A DNA stretch of 64,000 nucleotides from Bifidobacterium catenulatum PV20-2. Lineage in GTDB: Bacteria > Actinomycetota > Actinomycetes > Actinomycetales > Bifidobacteriaceae. Position numbers and translations under genes: made by a program. Shown piece by piece: positions 1 to 7,993 of the stretch (within the stretch, counting starts at the first letter, position 1; every line of letters starts with the position of its first letter). The DNA is taken from contig NZ_CP007456.1 in assembly GCF_000800455.1 (NCBI RefSeq), positions 186,001 to 250,000 on the forward strand, written 5' to 3'. The notes under the pieces are model-generated. The model worked only from the letters and a program-made list of their open reading frames with translations. It did not search any database and was not told the DNA's origin.

Positions 1-1
1 C

Positions 2-112
2 GCGAATCCGGGTACCCCCAAGCATATCTACTGCACGTACACGGCGATGCTCAAAACGCGAGCCGCGCTCGGCAGAATCGCCGAAGTCGCCGACGCTGGC
101 GTAGGCAAATAA
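2..112 (+). CDS. murT: MurT, C-terminal fragment (lipid II isoglutaminyl synthase ligase subunit)
   Basis: The open frame enters from the left edge and stops at the TAA at 110-112, giving 36 residues that include PKHIYCTYTAML. An IYCTYTAML-type segment is typical of the C-terminus of actinobacterial MurT, the Mur-ligase-like subunit that works with GatD to amidate the D-Glu residue of lipid II. The next gene is gatD, 103 bp downstream on the same strand, which supports the assignment. Only the last part of the protein is visible, so its catalytic domain cannot be checked. Confidence 0.75.
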   Translation, partial: ANPGTPKHIYCTYTAMLKTRAALGRIAEVADAGVGK

Positions 113-215
113 CGGCGCGCATCCGCACAATCCGGCAAAACGTGCGAAAAACGCATGAAAATCGGCGCAACGAAAACGCATGAAGAACGTATGAAGAACG
201 TATGAGGGAGACGAT

Positions 216-974
216 ATGAGCCAGACAATCGACATCGTGTCGCTATATCCGAAAGACATGAACATCTACGGCGACTCCGGCAACGTACTCACCATCCAGC
301 GCCGGCTCGCGCTGTACGGCTACGAACCGCATGTGCACGCCTACAATCAGGGCGACGCGTGGCCCGAACACGTCGATATGATTCTGGGCGGCGGCGGCCA
401 AGACACCGGCCAGAAGAAAATCATCGACGATTTCTTCAAACGCGCCGATCTGCTGCGCTCGCTGGCTGCCGACGGCACCCCCATGCTCATGATCTGCGGC
501 CTGTACCAGCTGTTCGGCGAATATTTCGAAACGGTGGATGGTTCCCGACTCGACGGCATCGGCGTGATCGGCGCGTACACGGTCGGTCAGGAAGTGCGCA
601 TGATCGGCAATCTGACCGAGCATTCCGCCGATTTCGGCGATATCATCGGCTACGAAAATCATTCCGGCCAGACCTTCCTGCGCGAAGGTGTGCAGCCGCT
701 CGGCACTGTCGACGTGGACGGCACCGGCAACAATGGCGAGGATCATACGGAAGGCGCGCGCGTCAACAATGTGATTGGCACATACATGCATGGTTCGCTG
801 CTGCCGAAGAATCCCGCGATCGCCGATTTTCTGATCCGTACCGCCGCGGAACGTCGATACGGTTCGTTCGATCCGGTTGCTACAGGGCAAACCCAAGCGC
901 AGCGTGCGGAACTTGACAGCATCAATACGATTGCCGACAACGCGCGTCGCGTGGCCATGTCACGTCCGCGCTGA
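216..974 (+). CDS. gatD: GatD, glutamine amidotransferase subunit of lipid II isoglutaminyl synthase
   Basis: This 252-residue protein is a class I glutamine amidotransferase of the CobB/CobQ-like type. It supplies ammonia from glutamine to MurT, which amidates the alpha-carboxyl of D-Glu in the lipid II stem peptide at the cytoplasmic membrane face. The nucleophile elbow MICGLYQLFG places Cys94 at the position known for GatD, and TYMHGSLLPKNP gives the partner histidine at 192. The start ATG at 216 follows a GGGAGA ribosome site. Upstream (113-215) are short GCGAAA/CGCATGAA-type repeats. It forms an operon with murT. Confidence 0.92.
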   Translation: MSQTIDIVSLYPKDMNIYGDSGNVLTIQRRLALYGYEPHVHAYNQGDAWPEHVDMILGGGGQDTGQKKIIDDFFKRADLLRSLAADGTPMLMICGLYQLFGEYFETVDGSRLDGIGVIGAYTVGQEVRMIGNLTEHSADFGDIIGYENHSGQTFLREGVQPLGTVDVDGTGNNGEDHTEGARVNNVIGTYMHGSLLPKNPAIADFLIRTAAERRYGSFDPVATGQTQAQRAELDSINTIADNARRVAMSRPR

Positions 975-1171
975 TCGGTCGTTCGTTTTTTGCGTGAGTT
1001 TCGCGCGATTCCGCTGTCCTGCGTTTTTGAGGCTTCGTTTTCGTTTTCCGTACGCTGTGAGCATACGGCAGCGAGTCTTCCGCAGAATTGCGACAATTGA
1101 CCAGTTTCGTTGGCTTTATTTGTGAAGATAATGCGATAGAGTAGGTACTACCATCACCTAAGGAGGTAATC

Positions 1172-1420
1172 ATGGCTGATTTTGATTTTGGTGACGGCCT
1201 GCGTAAGGTCTTCCTCGCCGGCGTTGGCGCTTTGGCGACCACGGTTGAGAAGAGTCAGGAAATTGTCGACGAACTCGTCAAGAAGGGCGAGCTGACCGTC
1301 GAACAAGGCAAGGCCCTCAACGCCGAACTCAAGCATAAGGTCGAAGAGGTCAAGGAAGCCTCCGAAACCAAGGCTGCAGAGGAAACCAAGGAAGCGGAGC
1401 CTGGAGCCAAAGCCGAGTAA
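1172..1420 (+). CDS. Small phasin-like coiled-coil protein
   Basis: An 82-residue acidic/basic helical protein. Residues 1-25 are mildly hydrophobic (FLAGVGALATTVEK), followed by heptad-like charged helix and an Ala/Glu/Lys-rich tail. This resembles the small phasin/PhaF-like proteins common in actinobacteria, but no polyhydroxyalkanoate genes are nearby, so a storage-granule role is not implied. A strong ribosome site (AAGGAGG) lies 5-6 bases before the ATG. It stands alone between gatD and an ABC1 kinase gene and is followed by an 11-bp-stem hairpin. Function unknown; stress or membrane-surface roles are possible. Confidence 0.7.
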   Translation: MADFDFGDGLRKVFLAGVGALATTVEKSQEIVDELVKKGELTVEQGKALNAELKHKVEEVKEASETKAAEETKEAEPGAKAE

Positions 1421-1435
1421 CGTTCAATCGTTCCC

Positions 1436-1478
1436 ATCGCCGTCTGCGCGTTGCATCACGTTCAGACGGCGATTTGCT
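1436..1478 (+). terminator. Hairpin after the phasin-like gene
   Basis: Perfect 11-bp inverted repeat ATCGCCGTCTG / CAGACGGCGAT with a 16-nt loop, followed by a short T-containing stretch. Its position 15 bp after the stop codon fits a weak intrinsic terminator. Confidence 0.6.
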
Positions 1479-1527
1479 ATGCGCGTCATACGAAACCTGC
1501 AAGTTATGCGAAACATGCGAAAAATCG

Positions 1528-1572
1528 CGTGCGAATCGCATGAAACGTGCGGAACATGCGAATCGCATGAAA
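1528..1572. repeat. Duplicated palindromic motif upstream of the ABC1 kinase gene
   Basis: TGCGAATCGCATGAAA occurs at 1530-1545 and again at 1557-1572. The second copy is the perfect odd palindrome CATGCGA-A-TCGCATG, and the first has one mismatch. The pair lies about 70-110 bp before the ATG at 1639, a typical place for an operator, but no regulator can be named. Confidence 0.5.
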
Positions 1573-1638
1573 TACGCGGGACGCAAGCCCCTATGAATCC
1601 TACTCATCGTAATCCGACCAACGTTTGCGAGCAGCGAT

Positions 1639-3492
1639 ATGTCTTTGAATTCCCCAATCGAGCCGGACGCGGCCCGTCCCGAAAGCGTGGAACCGGTCAC
1701 ACTCTCCGACCGAGTCAATGCGGTGATCAATCCGACGGCGGACCCCTCGCCCGACGCGGCGGCGGCGACGGCAGCCAAATCCGCGGAAAAAACGGGGATG
1801 CCACAATCGCACAAACAGAACAGCGCCTCCTTTACGCAACCCGAAATCATAGGACTGTTCGGCCCTCGTAAAGACTCCTTCTCGCAGCGTTACCATCTAA
1901 CGCGGCGCGGCAAACTGAAACGACTTACGCAAATTGCGCAAATCGTCAACCAGTTCGACATTGTGCACGGACTGACGCCCATCAAAATGCGTCTCATGCT
2001 CGAAGCGCTCGGCCCGACCTTCGTGAAAGTCGGACAGATCCTATCCATGCGATCCGAAATCCTGCCCCAATCGTTCTGCGACGAGCTGTCCAAACTGCGC
2101 GCCGATGCCGATCCTATGCCGTATGGTACGGTACTGCAGGTGCTTGAGGACGAATATGGTCGTCCTGTTGGCGAGATCTTCGAACATATCAACGCCACGC
2201 CGCTTGGCTCAGCGAGTCTTGCGCAGGTACATCGCGCGAAACTTTCCACCGGCGAGGACGTGGCCGTAAAAGTACAGCGGCCGGGAGTGCGCGAAACCAT
2301 GGCACAGGATGTGTCCATCATGCGCACCATCGCACGAATAGCCGCCAAAACCATGCACAGTGCGCAAGTGGTCGATCTCTCCGGCGTGGTCGAGGAATTG
2401 TGGGACACCTTCGAATCGGAAACCGACTTTTTGATTGAAACCCGCAATTTGGCGGAATTCAAACGATTCTGCGAACGCTACAAATACATGGACTGCCCGA
2501 AGCCCTACCCGGAACTGTGCACTGAGCATGTGGTGGTCATGGACTATGTGGAGGGCATCTCCGTTTCGCATCCCAACGAACTTATCGAAGCGGGCTACGA
2601 TCTGAAGGAGATAGGCACCAAACTTGTGGACAACTATGCCACGCAAGTGCTTGACGAAGGCTTCTTCCATGCGGATCCGCATCCGGGTAACATCATGGTG
2701 CGCGGCGGGCAGATCGTGCTGCTCGACCTTGGCATGACGGGTCGGCTTAATGCCAAAACCCGTTCCGTGCTGAAGGACATGATCTTTGCCGTCGCCAAAC
2801 AGGATTCGCCCGCGCTTGCCGACGGTCTGCTGCGTTTCGCCGGTGCCGAGGCCGATCCGGAGGATTATCCGGCGTTATTGGCCGACTTGGACGTGATCGT
2901 CAAGGAATTCGGCACAGTGGATTTGGCCGAACTGGATATCGCCGCCATGCTCACCGCATTGACACAAATGGCGCAACGACACGGCATTGAAGTGCCGAGC
3001 ACCGTCACCACGGTCGGGCGTGCGCTGGTCACTTTGGAAGGCCTGCTCGACGAGTTCATTCCAGACGTGAATATGATTCAGATCATCTCCGACCATATCG
3101 CCGCAAGCACGTCGAAGAAGGATTTCGCCAAGGATGAGGCGAAATCGCTGGTTATCGAAGGTCATCAGGCTCTACACAGTCTGCTCGCTGCTGCCAATGA
3201 GCTGAAAGTGGCATCCCGTATGCTTACGCGCGGCCAATTGCGCGTGAATATGGAGATGGTCGGCTCGCAGGAACCGATCCATCTGCTTGCCAACATGGTG
3301 AACAGGCTTACGATGGCGCTGATTGTCGTCGGATTGTTCATCGGCTCGTCGATCGTGTACTACGCGGGCATCAAGCCGGTGATTTTCGGCATCCCGATCG
3401 TCGGTTTCATGGGATATGTGATCGCGTTCATTTTGTCCGTCTGGATTGTATTCGATATTTACTTCAAGGGACGTTCCAACAAAAAACGGTAG
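1639..3492 (+). CDS. ABC1/UbiB (AarF) family atypical kinase, membrane anchored
   Basis: A 617-residue ABC1-family protein. The KxGQ motif (VKVGQILSMRSE, about 130-139), the Ala-rich-loop equivalent (GSASLAQVHRA, 190-200), the invariant lysine in VAVKVQRPG (Lys211) and the DPHPGN / LLDLGMTG catalytic-metal motifs are all present. Two hydrophobic segments at the C-terminus (about 554-575 and 581-606) anchor it in the membrane. The family is linked to isoprenoid-lipid homeostasis through ATPase-like activity. Bifidobacteria make no ubiquinone by common knowledge, so the substrate here is unclear. The first 55 residues are disordered and Ala/Pro-rich. The ATG at 1639 has only a weak ribosome site, and the next Met (near residue 54) is an alternative start. 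Confidence 0.85.
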   Translation: MSLNSPIEPDAARPESVEPVTLSDRVNAVINPTADPSPDAAAATAAKSAEKTGMPQSHKQNSASFTQPEIIGLFGPRKDSFSQRYHLTRRGKLKRLTQIAQIVNQFDIVHGLTPIKMRLMLEALGPTFVKVGQILSMRSEILPQSFCDELSKLRADADPMPYGTVLQVLEDEYGRPVGEIFEHINATPLGSASLAQVHRAKLSTGEDVAVKVQRPGVRETMAQDVSIMRTIARIAAKTMHSAQVVDLSGVVEELWDTFESETDFLIETRNLAEFKRFCERYKYMDCPKPYPELCTEHVVVMDYVEGISVSHPNELIEAGYDLKEIGTKLVDNYATQVLDEGFFHADPHPGNIMVRGGQIVLLDLGMTGRLNAKTRSVLKDMIFAVAKQDSPALADGLLRFAGAEADPEDYPALLADLDVIVKEFGTVDLAELDIAAMLTALTQMAQRHGIEVPSTVTTVGRALVTLEGLLDEFIPDVNMIQIISDHIAASTSKKDFAKDEAKSLVIEGHQALHSLLAAANELKVASRMLTRGQLRVNMEMVGSQEPIHLLANMVNRLTMALIVVGLFIGSSIVYYAGIKPVIFGIPIVGFMGYVIAFILSVWIVFDIYFKGRSNKKR

Positions 3493-3493
3493 T

Positions 3494-3740
3494 CTCTTGT
3501 GGTTCTTAGCCCCGGTCTCTGGGCTGAATATGTGTGCTTGACGCACTCAAGGTACCGCTACGCGGTCTTCGGGCCTTATCTACGCCCCAATCAGGTGTCC
3601 GCGAGTCCAGCTTTGGCTTCGACGGGGGCGGATAAACGAGTTCGGATTTGAAGGCACTGCCTAACTGGCAAGTGTAATAAGTTCTTTTACGTTCGTGATT
3701 ATTTCTTCGTAGGCGATATCTCAGAACCACGAAAGTGCCA
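3494..3740 (+). ncRNA. Candidate structured non-coding RNA, family unidentified
   Basis: The gap after the ABC1 kinase gene folds into a closed multi-stem structure. The ends pair through GTGGTTCT (3499-3506) and AGAACCAC (3723-3730). Inside are AGCCC/GGGCT (3508-3525), GTGTG/CGCAC (3532-3546), alternative hairpins ACCGC/GCGGT and GGTC-TTCG-GGCC (3554-3575), an 11-bp stem TTATC..CGCCCC (3576-3588) with GGGGCGGATAA (3625-3635), and CACTGCC/GGC-A-AGTG (3655-3674). The C(UUCG)G loop and the CAC-GAAA-GTG hairpin just after the closing stem favour the plus strand. I found no tmRNA tag, RNase P or SRP signature. No clear promoter is visible. An intrinsic terminator is not obvious, although a T6 run follows at 3811-3816. 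Confidence 0.6.
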
Positions 3741-3920
3741 ATAGGTTTCGTACGTTATCGGAGATGACGGACGCTCAACAAACAGGCGATCGCGTATTGC
3801 GTAGATGACGGCTTTTTTGTGATTTATGGGCTAATCTCAGAAGAGACAGATTCGATGGCCGCGAACGGTGCGAACCAACGCGAGAGAATGCGCGAACGGC
3901 CGCGTAAGGGAGGAAAGCCC
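3741..3920. other. Gene-free stretch between the RNA candidate and GDPD
   Basis: This 180-bp stretch contains the direct repeat AGATGACGG twice (about 3762 and 3802) and a T6 run at 3811-3816. An in-frame upstream extension of the GDPD frame exists, but it lacks a ribosome site. Nothing else is recognisable. Confidence 0.4.
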
Positions 3921-4985
3921 ATGTCCAAATCATTCGTTAACAAAGTGCTGGTGGGCGGTGCGCTCGCTGCAGGAGCCGCAGTATGGGCGATCGCGCCGCG
4001 TACCTTCTCCGACAAGCGCCGCAACTATGTGCCGTCCATTCCCGACGTGTGGTATGCGCATCGCGGTCTGCATGACGCAGGTTCCGGTCTGACCGCGCAG
4101 TACGCCAACGAAAGCGGCGAATATGTGGCGCTGGCACGTCGCATGGCCATGAAGGCGGGCTATGGCAGCCCTAGTGTAGCCGGGGCGATCGCTCCGGAAA
4201 ATTCACTCGCGGCATTCGCAGCGGCCTGTGAGGCGGGTTATGGCATTGAACTTGATCTGCAGATGACTGCCGACGGCGAAATCGTGGTGGTGCATGATGG
4301 CGATCTGATGCGCGTCGCCGGAGATCCGCGCCGTATCGCCGATCTCACGTACGATGAGTTGACTCGCATCCCGCTGTTTCCGACCGACGCCCCCGGTGCC
4401 GCCGTCGCCGCGCCGTTGTCGGGCTCGCTGGAGAAGCCGCCGCTGGTCACCACCCCCGACAGTGCTCCGGCAGGGTATTTCCAGCATGTGCCGCTGTTCG
4501 CCGACGTGCTCAAGGTAGTGGCCGGTCGTGTGCCGCTGATTGTCGAATACAAGTTCGATGACAATTCCAAGTGGAATCCGCGCGATGTCGAGCTTATGGA
4601 AAAGGGCGACGCACTGCTGCAGGCCTATTCCGGCGCGTATGTGATCGAATCGTTCAATCCGGCCGCCGTCAACTGGTATAAGGAGAACCGTCCTGAAGTG
4701 TGCCGTGGACAGCTTTCCTGGTGGCCGCAGGGGGAGGAGAAGCCGTCTGATCCTGCCGCGCTCGCCAAGGAATATGCGGCCGGTGCGTTGATCTTCGACT
4801 GGATTTCCCGCCCTGATTTCGTCGCCTACGACTGGCATGGTGGCAACAGCCCGCAGGTGCGGTTGGCTCGTTTCATGGGTGCCGTTCCCGTGTCGTGGAC
4901 GGTGCGTAGCCGCGATGAGCTCGCCCAGTGCGATGACTGGTTCGACCACCACATTTTCGAAGCGTTCGTCCCCGACGAGCAGTAG
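3921..4985 (+). CDS. Glycerophosphodiester phosphodiesterase family protein
   Basis: A 354-residue GDPD-family enzyme, expected to hydrolyse glycerophosphodiesters to glycerol-3-phosphate plus an alcohol. It has the family start AHRGL (catalytic His-Arg), PENSLAAFAAA, then ELDLQMTADGEIVVVHDG with the metal ligands Glu/Asp and the second catalytic His. An N-terminal hydrophobic stretch (about 6-24) suggests membrane association or export. The ATG at 3921 was chosen because AGGGAGGA lies 6 nt upstream; the longer frame from 3819 has no ribosome site. An insertion of about 40 residues around the first GDPD motifs is typical of some actinobacterial forms. Confidence 0.85.
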   Translation: MSKSFVNKVLVGGALAAGAAVWAIAPRTFSDKRRNYVPSIPDVWYAHRGLHDAGSGLTAQYANESGEYVALARRMAMKAGYGSPSVAGAIAPENSLAAFAAACEAGYGIELDLQMTADGEIVVVHDGDLMRVAGDPRRIADLTYDELTRIPLFPTDAPGAAVAAPLSGSLEKPPLVTTPDSAPAGYFQHVPLFADVLKVVAGRVPLIVEYKFDDNSKWNPRDVELMEKGDALLQAYSGAYVIESFNPAAVNWYKENRPEVCRGQLSWWPQGEEKPSDPAALAKEYAAGALIFDWISRPDFVAYDWHGGNSPQVRLARFMGAVPVSWTVRSRDELAQCDDWFDHHIFEAFVPDEQ

Positions 4986-5004
4986 AGGTTTTTACATATG
5001 ATTT

Positions 5005-5049
5005 CGGCCTGCCGCCGCATGATTTGCGTTGTGGCAGGCCGTTTTTTAT
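5005..5049 (+). terminator. Intrinsic terminator after GDPD
   Basis: CGGCCTGCC (5005-5013) pairs with GGCAGGCCG (5033-5041), followed by TTTTTT at 5042-5047. The T run is only on the plus-strand side, so it serves the GDPD transcript. Confidence 0.85.
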
Positions 5050-5100
5050 TCGATTTACTCGATTGACTGATTGGGCCGATTCGGTTGAACTCTGATTCGG

Positions 5101-5742
5101 TCAGTCGATCACGCCATACAGACGGTCGCCGGCATCGCCCAAGCCGGGCACGATGTAGCACTTGTCGTTGAGCTTCTCGTCGACGGCGCACAGCACCAGC
5201 TTGAACTTGATGGACGGATCGAGGTTCTCCTCAACGAACTTCAAGCCTTCCGGAGCGCCCAGAATGCACACGGCGGTAACATCCTTCGCGCCACGTTCAG
5301 CCAGGTAATGCGTTGCTGCGACCAGCGTGCCGCCGGTGGCGAGCATCGGGTCGATCAGGAAGCACTGACGGCCGCTCAGATCGTCGGGCAGACGGTTCGC
5401 ATACGTGATCTGCTGGGTCGGGTTCTCCTCGTCACGCTTCATGCCGAGGAAGCCAACTTCAGCGGACGGAATCATCTTGGTCATGCCGTCAAGCATGCCC
5501 AGTCCCGCGCGCAGCACAGGCACAATGATCGGCGCCGGGGAAGCGATGTGCTTGCCTACCATCGGAGCGACGGGGGTTTCGATCGGCTTGTCCACGACTT
5601 CGATGTCGCGGGTGGCTTCGTAAGCCTCAAGCATCACGAGCTCGGAAACGAGCTCGCGGAACGTGGAGGACGGGGTGTTCTTATCTCGAAGAACGGTGAG
5701 CTTATGGTCCACCAGCGGGTGGTTCAAAACATGAATATCCAT
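5101..5742 (-). CDS. upp: Uracil phosphoribosyltransferase
   Basis: A 213-residue enzyme that makes UMP from uracil and PRPP in pyrimidine salvage (cytosol). The PRPP-binding signature [12 protein letters not shown] is at 129-140, PVLRAGLGM at 75-83, and the uracil-binding C-terminal segment ([12 protein letters not shown]) is intact. The length matches the family. The gene is transcribed alone on the minus strand, and the 320-bp region upstream can form leader hairpins that may be regulatory. Confidence 0.95.
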   Translation of the reverse strand: MDIHVLNHPLVDHKLTVLRDKNTPSSTFRELVSELVMLEAYEATRDIEVVDKPIETPVAPMVGKHIASPAPIIVPVLRAGLGMLDGMTKMIPSAEVGFLGMKRDEENPTQQITYANRLPDDLSGRQCFLIDPMLATGGTLVAATHYLAERGAKDVTAVCILGAPEGLKFVEENLDPSIKFKLVLCAVDEKLNDKCYIVPGLGDAGDRLYGVID

Positions 5743-6063
5743 GATTGCTAAGCGTAGTCCATGATTGCGAAGAAAAGCGCGGGAACTGGGAAAGGAGCCA
5801 AGAAAGAAACTGAAAAATCGTATGAAAAAAGCAACGAAACTTAAGAAGAGGAAAAGCGCCGAACCACGAAAGCGCCTGTCGGCGCAAAGGCCGCTCGCAG
5901 CGGCAAAAAATGGAGCCCGGGGCTATGCATGGCCCGGCGCGAATTTCTATTCTACAGATGCTGCAGACCGCACGGTACGCCGTGTCGCGAATTGATATTG
6001 CGATTGCTGTGCGGCACTTTTATTAGGGGATAAGAGAAGTGGATTGCATTACTCCAGATTGCG
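5743..6063. other. Long upp leader/intergenic region
   Basis: This 321-bp region has no convincing gene. A 76-residue plus-strand frame at 5765-5995 is very Lys/Arg-rich and reads across the upp leader, so it is probably spurious. On the minus strand a TAGAAT box (5947-5952) could be the -10 of the upp promoter, followed by hairpins in the transcript (listed separately). Confidence 0.4.
5889..5940 (-). promoter_or_regulatory. Possible transcription attenuator in the upp leader
   Basis: Reading the minus strand, CCGGGC..GCCCCGG forms a GC-rich hairpin (about 5935-5915, one bulge), followed five bases later by TTTTTT (5910-5905). A second perfect hairpin, GCCGCT-GCG-AGCGGC, follows immediately. 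This order resembles a leader terminator plus a competing stem. No protein- or ligand-binding motif was recognised, and the interpretation is inference. Confidence 0.35.
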
Positions 6064-6819
6064 CTACTCCAGTTTTCCTCGCCTCCACAGATTCGCCCCA
6101 TGACGAAAATCCTTGGCGGTGACAAACAGATTGCCGGCCGTGTGCATCAAGCGGGCCGCTTTCGTGCGTGCTTGCTTTTTCGTGGCGTCCGAGCTTTCCG
6201 CTTGCACGGCCTCTGAATTCACCGCCTCCAAGCGTGAGGCCATATTTCGTGCCTCAATGCGCAATCCCAACGCAACCACGTCGGTGAACGCCGCCGCACG
6301 TTCCAACGCAATCGCGAAATCGCCGGTGAATGCGCCCGCCAGAATCGAATCGGCGGTGTGTGCAATGTCATCTTCCGTGGGTGCTTGGTCGACTCCGGCA
6401 ATTGCCGAAGCGGTAGTTGCAATCGGTTCTCCGACGCGCCACAATCGTGCGATCGACTCACGATTCTTCCGCATCCACGTGCGCAGCACATACAGTCGCC
6501 ATAGAATGCCCGGCAGCGAATCCGGCTCGGATTTGTTCCATAATTCGGCGATTACGTCAACGCCTTCGCGGTCCACCAGCGTGAGCACGCGCTCCACGAG
6601 TTCGGCGTCCTGCGTGTGATGCACGCGGTCCAGCAGCGCGGCTGCCGAGGTGTGGCTCATCTCGTTGATTTGTGCCGGATCGGCACCTCCCGCAATATTG
6701 TCGGCCATCATCTGGTCGAGCTGCCCCGGGCGGGCCGGACGCGGCGATCCAGTGTTGGTGAAACCGGCGGAACGGCTTGGAATAACCGAGCCGGAACCGT
6801 AATGCATGTTAGTAGACAA
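6064..6819 (-). CDS. Conserved-looking hypothetical protein coupled to the Nudix gene
   Basis: A 251-residue soluble protein I do not recognise. The first 45 residues are Gly/Ser/Pro-rich and likely disordered. The rest is Ala/Leu-rich and predicted helical ([42 protein letters not shown]), ending in a Lys/Arg-rich helix. No signal peptide or membrane segment is visible. Its start overlaps the 3' end of the Nudix/phosphatase gene by 11 bp, so the two are probably translationally coupled. A helper or DNA/RNA-binding role is possible but unproven. Confidence 0.75.
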   Translation of the reverse strand: MSTNMHYGSGSVIPSRSAGFTNTGSPRPARPGQLDQMMADNIAGGADPAQINEMSHTSAAALLDRVHHTQDAELVERVLTLVDREGVDVIAELWNKSEPDSLPGILWRLYVLRTWMRKNRESIARLWRVGEPIATTASAIAGVDQAPTEDDIAHTADSILAGAFTGDFAIALERAAAFTDVVALGLRIEARNMASRLEAVNSEAVQAESSDATKKQARTKAARLMHTAGNLFVTAKDFRHGANLWRRGKLE

Positions 6820-7906
6820 TGGGCGAAACCTTTTGAATATCGATAATGCTGGGACCTTGCGGCGTATCGATTATAAACAGCGCTACGGCGGTGCCGGTAG
6901 GCATGAACGGCGTTTTGGCGATGAGCTGCTTGGAGAGCGCTTTGCGGGCGCACAGTCCGCGCAGATGGTCAAACATGCCCCCGATTACCGGTCGGTGCAT
7001 GCAGATCGCCGTGGTTTCGCGGGTTTCGAGCGTGAGTTGGATCTGCTTGAGGAACGCCAGCCATGCGATGGTCGGGTGCTCGGCGAAGGCGTCTTCCGTG
7101 AGCGCGTCGATGTGTTCCATCGGGCGTTCGGTCTGCCAGCTAAGCACCTGCAGTGTTTCCTGGCAGCGCAGCCATGGTGAGGTTGCGAGGCGGGTTGGGT
7201 TGTAGCAGGCGAGTTCGCGGTTGAGTGCGAATGCTGCGGCCGCGCCTTTCGGAGTGATCGGCCGGTTCGCGTCGGTGCCTTTCCATGATTTGCGCGATTC
7301 AGCCTTGGCGTGGCGCACGATCAGCAGATTCTGCGCGGTTGCGGCACCCTCCTGTACACGGTCCACGAAGATGGCGAGGGTGTCTTTATCGGTGGAATGC
7401 GTGAGGATTTTACGTGCTTCACGTACGGAAACCCATACGATATCGTTGATTTCGCCTACGTCCGCGCGATGCACGGGGCCGAATGCGTCAAGCAGATGTT
7501 CCGCATCATCTCCGGAAATCGGTTGCGCCATCCAATACAACGTGTGCTTGGTGTCGACGGTGCGATCGTGTGAATGCCGGGTTTTCTTGCCTTCTTCGGA
7601 CAGTGGATATTCGACTTCGCACAGATACGGGCCGAGGGCGATGGAAACGCCTGTCTCCTCGCCGATTTCTCGCACTGCGGCATGACGATGCGATTCGCCC
7701 TGCTCGAGTTTGCCTTTCGGCCAGCTCCAGTCATCGTACTTTGGTCGATGCACGATGCACACTTCAATGCTGTTGAGTTGTTCTTTTGGAGATTTCTGTG
7801 CTGCAATTGCTGGATTTTCAGCGATTTCGCTACCGGCTTTCCACCGCCATACAATACCCCCGGCGGCTTCTACGACACGTCTCATGTTCTCGCTCATATC
7901 TTTCAT
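6809..7906 (-). CDS. Nudix hydrolase fused to histidine (SixA-like) phosphatase, MutT1 type
   Basis: A 365-residue two-domain protein. The N-terminal Nudix domain carries the box [23 protein letters not shown] (about 65-87, split here only for description; key residues Gly65, Glu80, Glu83, Glu84). The C-terminal histidine phosphatase domain starts at [10 protein letters not shown] (catalytic His199) and has a second conserved Arg region around SPWLRCQET. The same fusion in mycobacterial MutT1 converts 8-oxo-dGTP/GTP to the monophosphate and hydrolyses diadenosine polyphosphates, so nucleotide-pool sanitation is the likely role. Met4, Met8 or the first Met could be the start. It lies just downstream of ppk, separated by a terminator. 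Confidence 0.88.
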   Translation of the reverse strand: MKDMSENMRRVVEAAGGIVWRWKAGSEIAENPAIAAQKSPKEQLNSIEVCIVHRPKYDDWSWPKGKLEQGESHRHAAVREIGEETGVSIALGPYLCEVEYPLSEEGKKTRHSHDRTVDTKHTLYWMAQPISGDDAEHLLDAFGPVHRADVGEINDIVWVSVREARKILTHSTDKDTLAIFVDRVQEGAATAQNLLIVRHAKAESRKSWKGTDANRPITPKGAAAAFALNRELACYNPTRLATSPWLRCQETLQVLSWQTERPMEHIDALTEDAFAEHPTIAWLAFLKQIQLTLETRETTAICMHRPVIGGMFDHLRGLCARKALSKQLIAKTPFMPTGTAVALFIIDTPQGPSIIDIQKVSPIVY

Positions 7907-7945
7907 TGTAAGTGGTAGGCGTGGTTATTGTTCATGATTGCGCAA

Positions 7946-7987
7946 CGAAAATGGCCGATCCCGCAATTGCAGAATCGGCCATTTTCG
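7946..7987 (-). terminator. Perfect inverted-repeat terminator after ppk
   Basis: A 14-bp perfect inverted repeat (CGAAAATGGCCGAT / ATCGGCCATTTTCG) with a 14-nt loop sits 7 bp past the ppk stop. The T run flanks both sides, so it could act in either direction. It insulates ppk from the Nudix gene. Confidence 0.8.
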
Positions 7988-7993
7988 CGAAAC

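Noticed and set aside
3494-3740. tmRNA or RNase P RNA in the structured gap
   Set aside because: No tag-peptide frame ending in an Ala-rich stop, no tRNA-like T arm with TTCGAATC and no RNase P core bases were found on either strand.
5765-5995. 76-residue Lys/Arg-rich frame upstream of upp
   Set aside because: Extreme basic composition in the A-rich upp leader; no ribosome site or homology signal.
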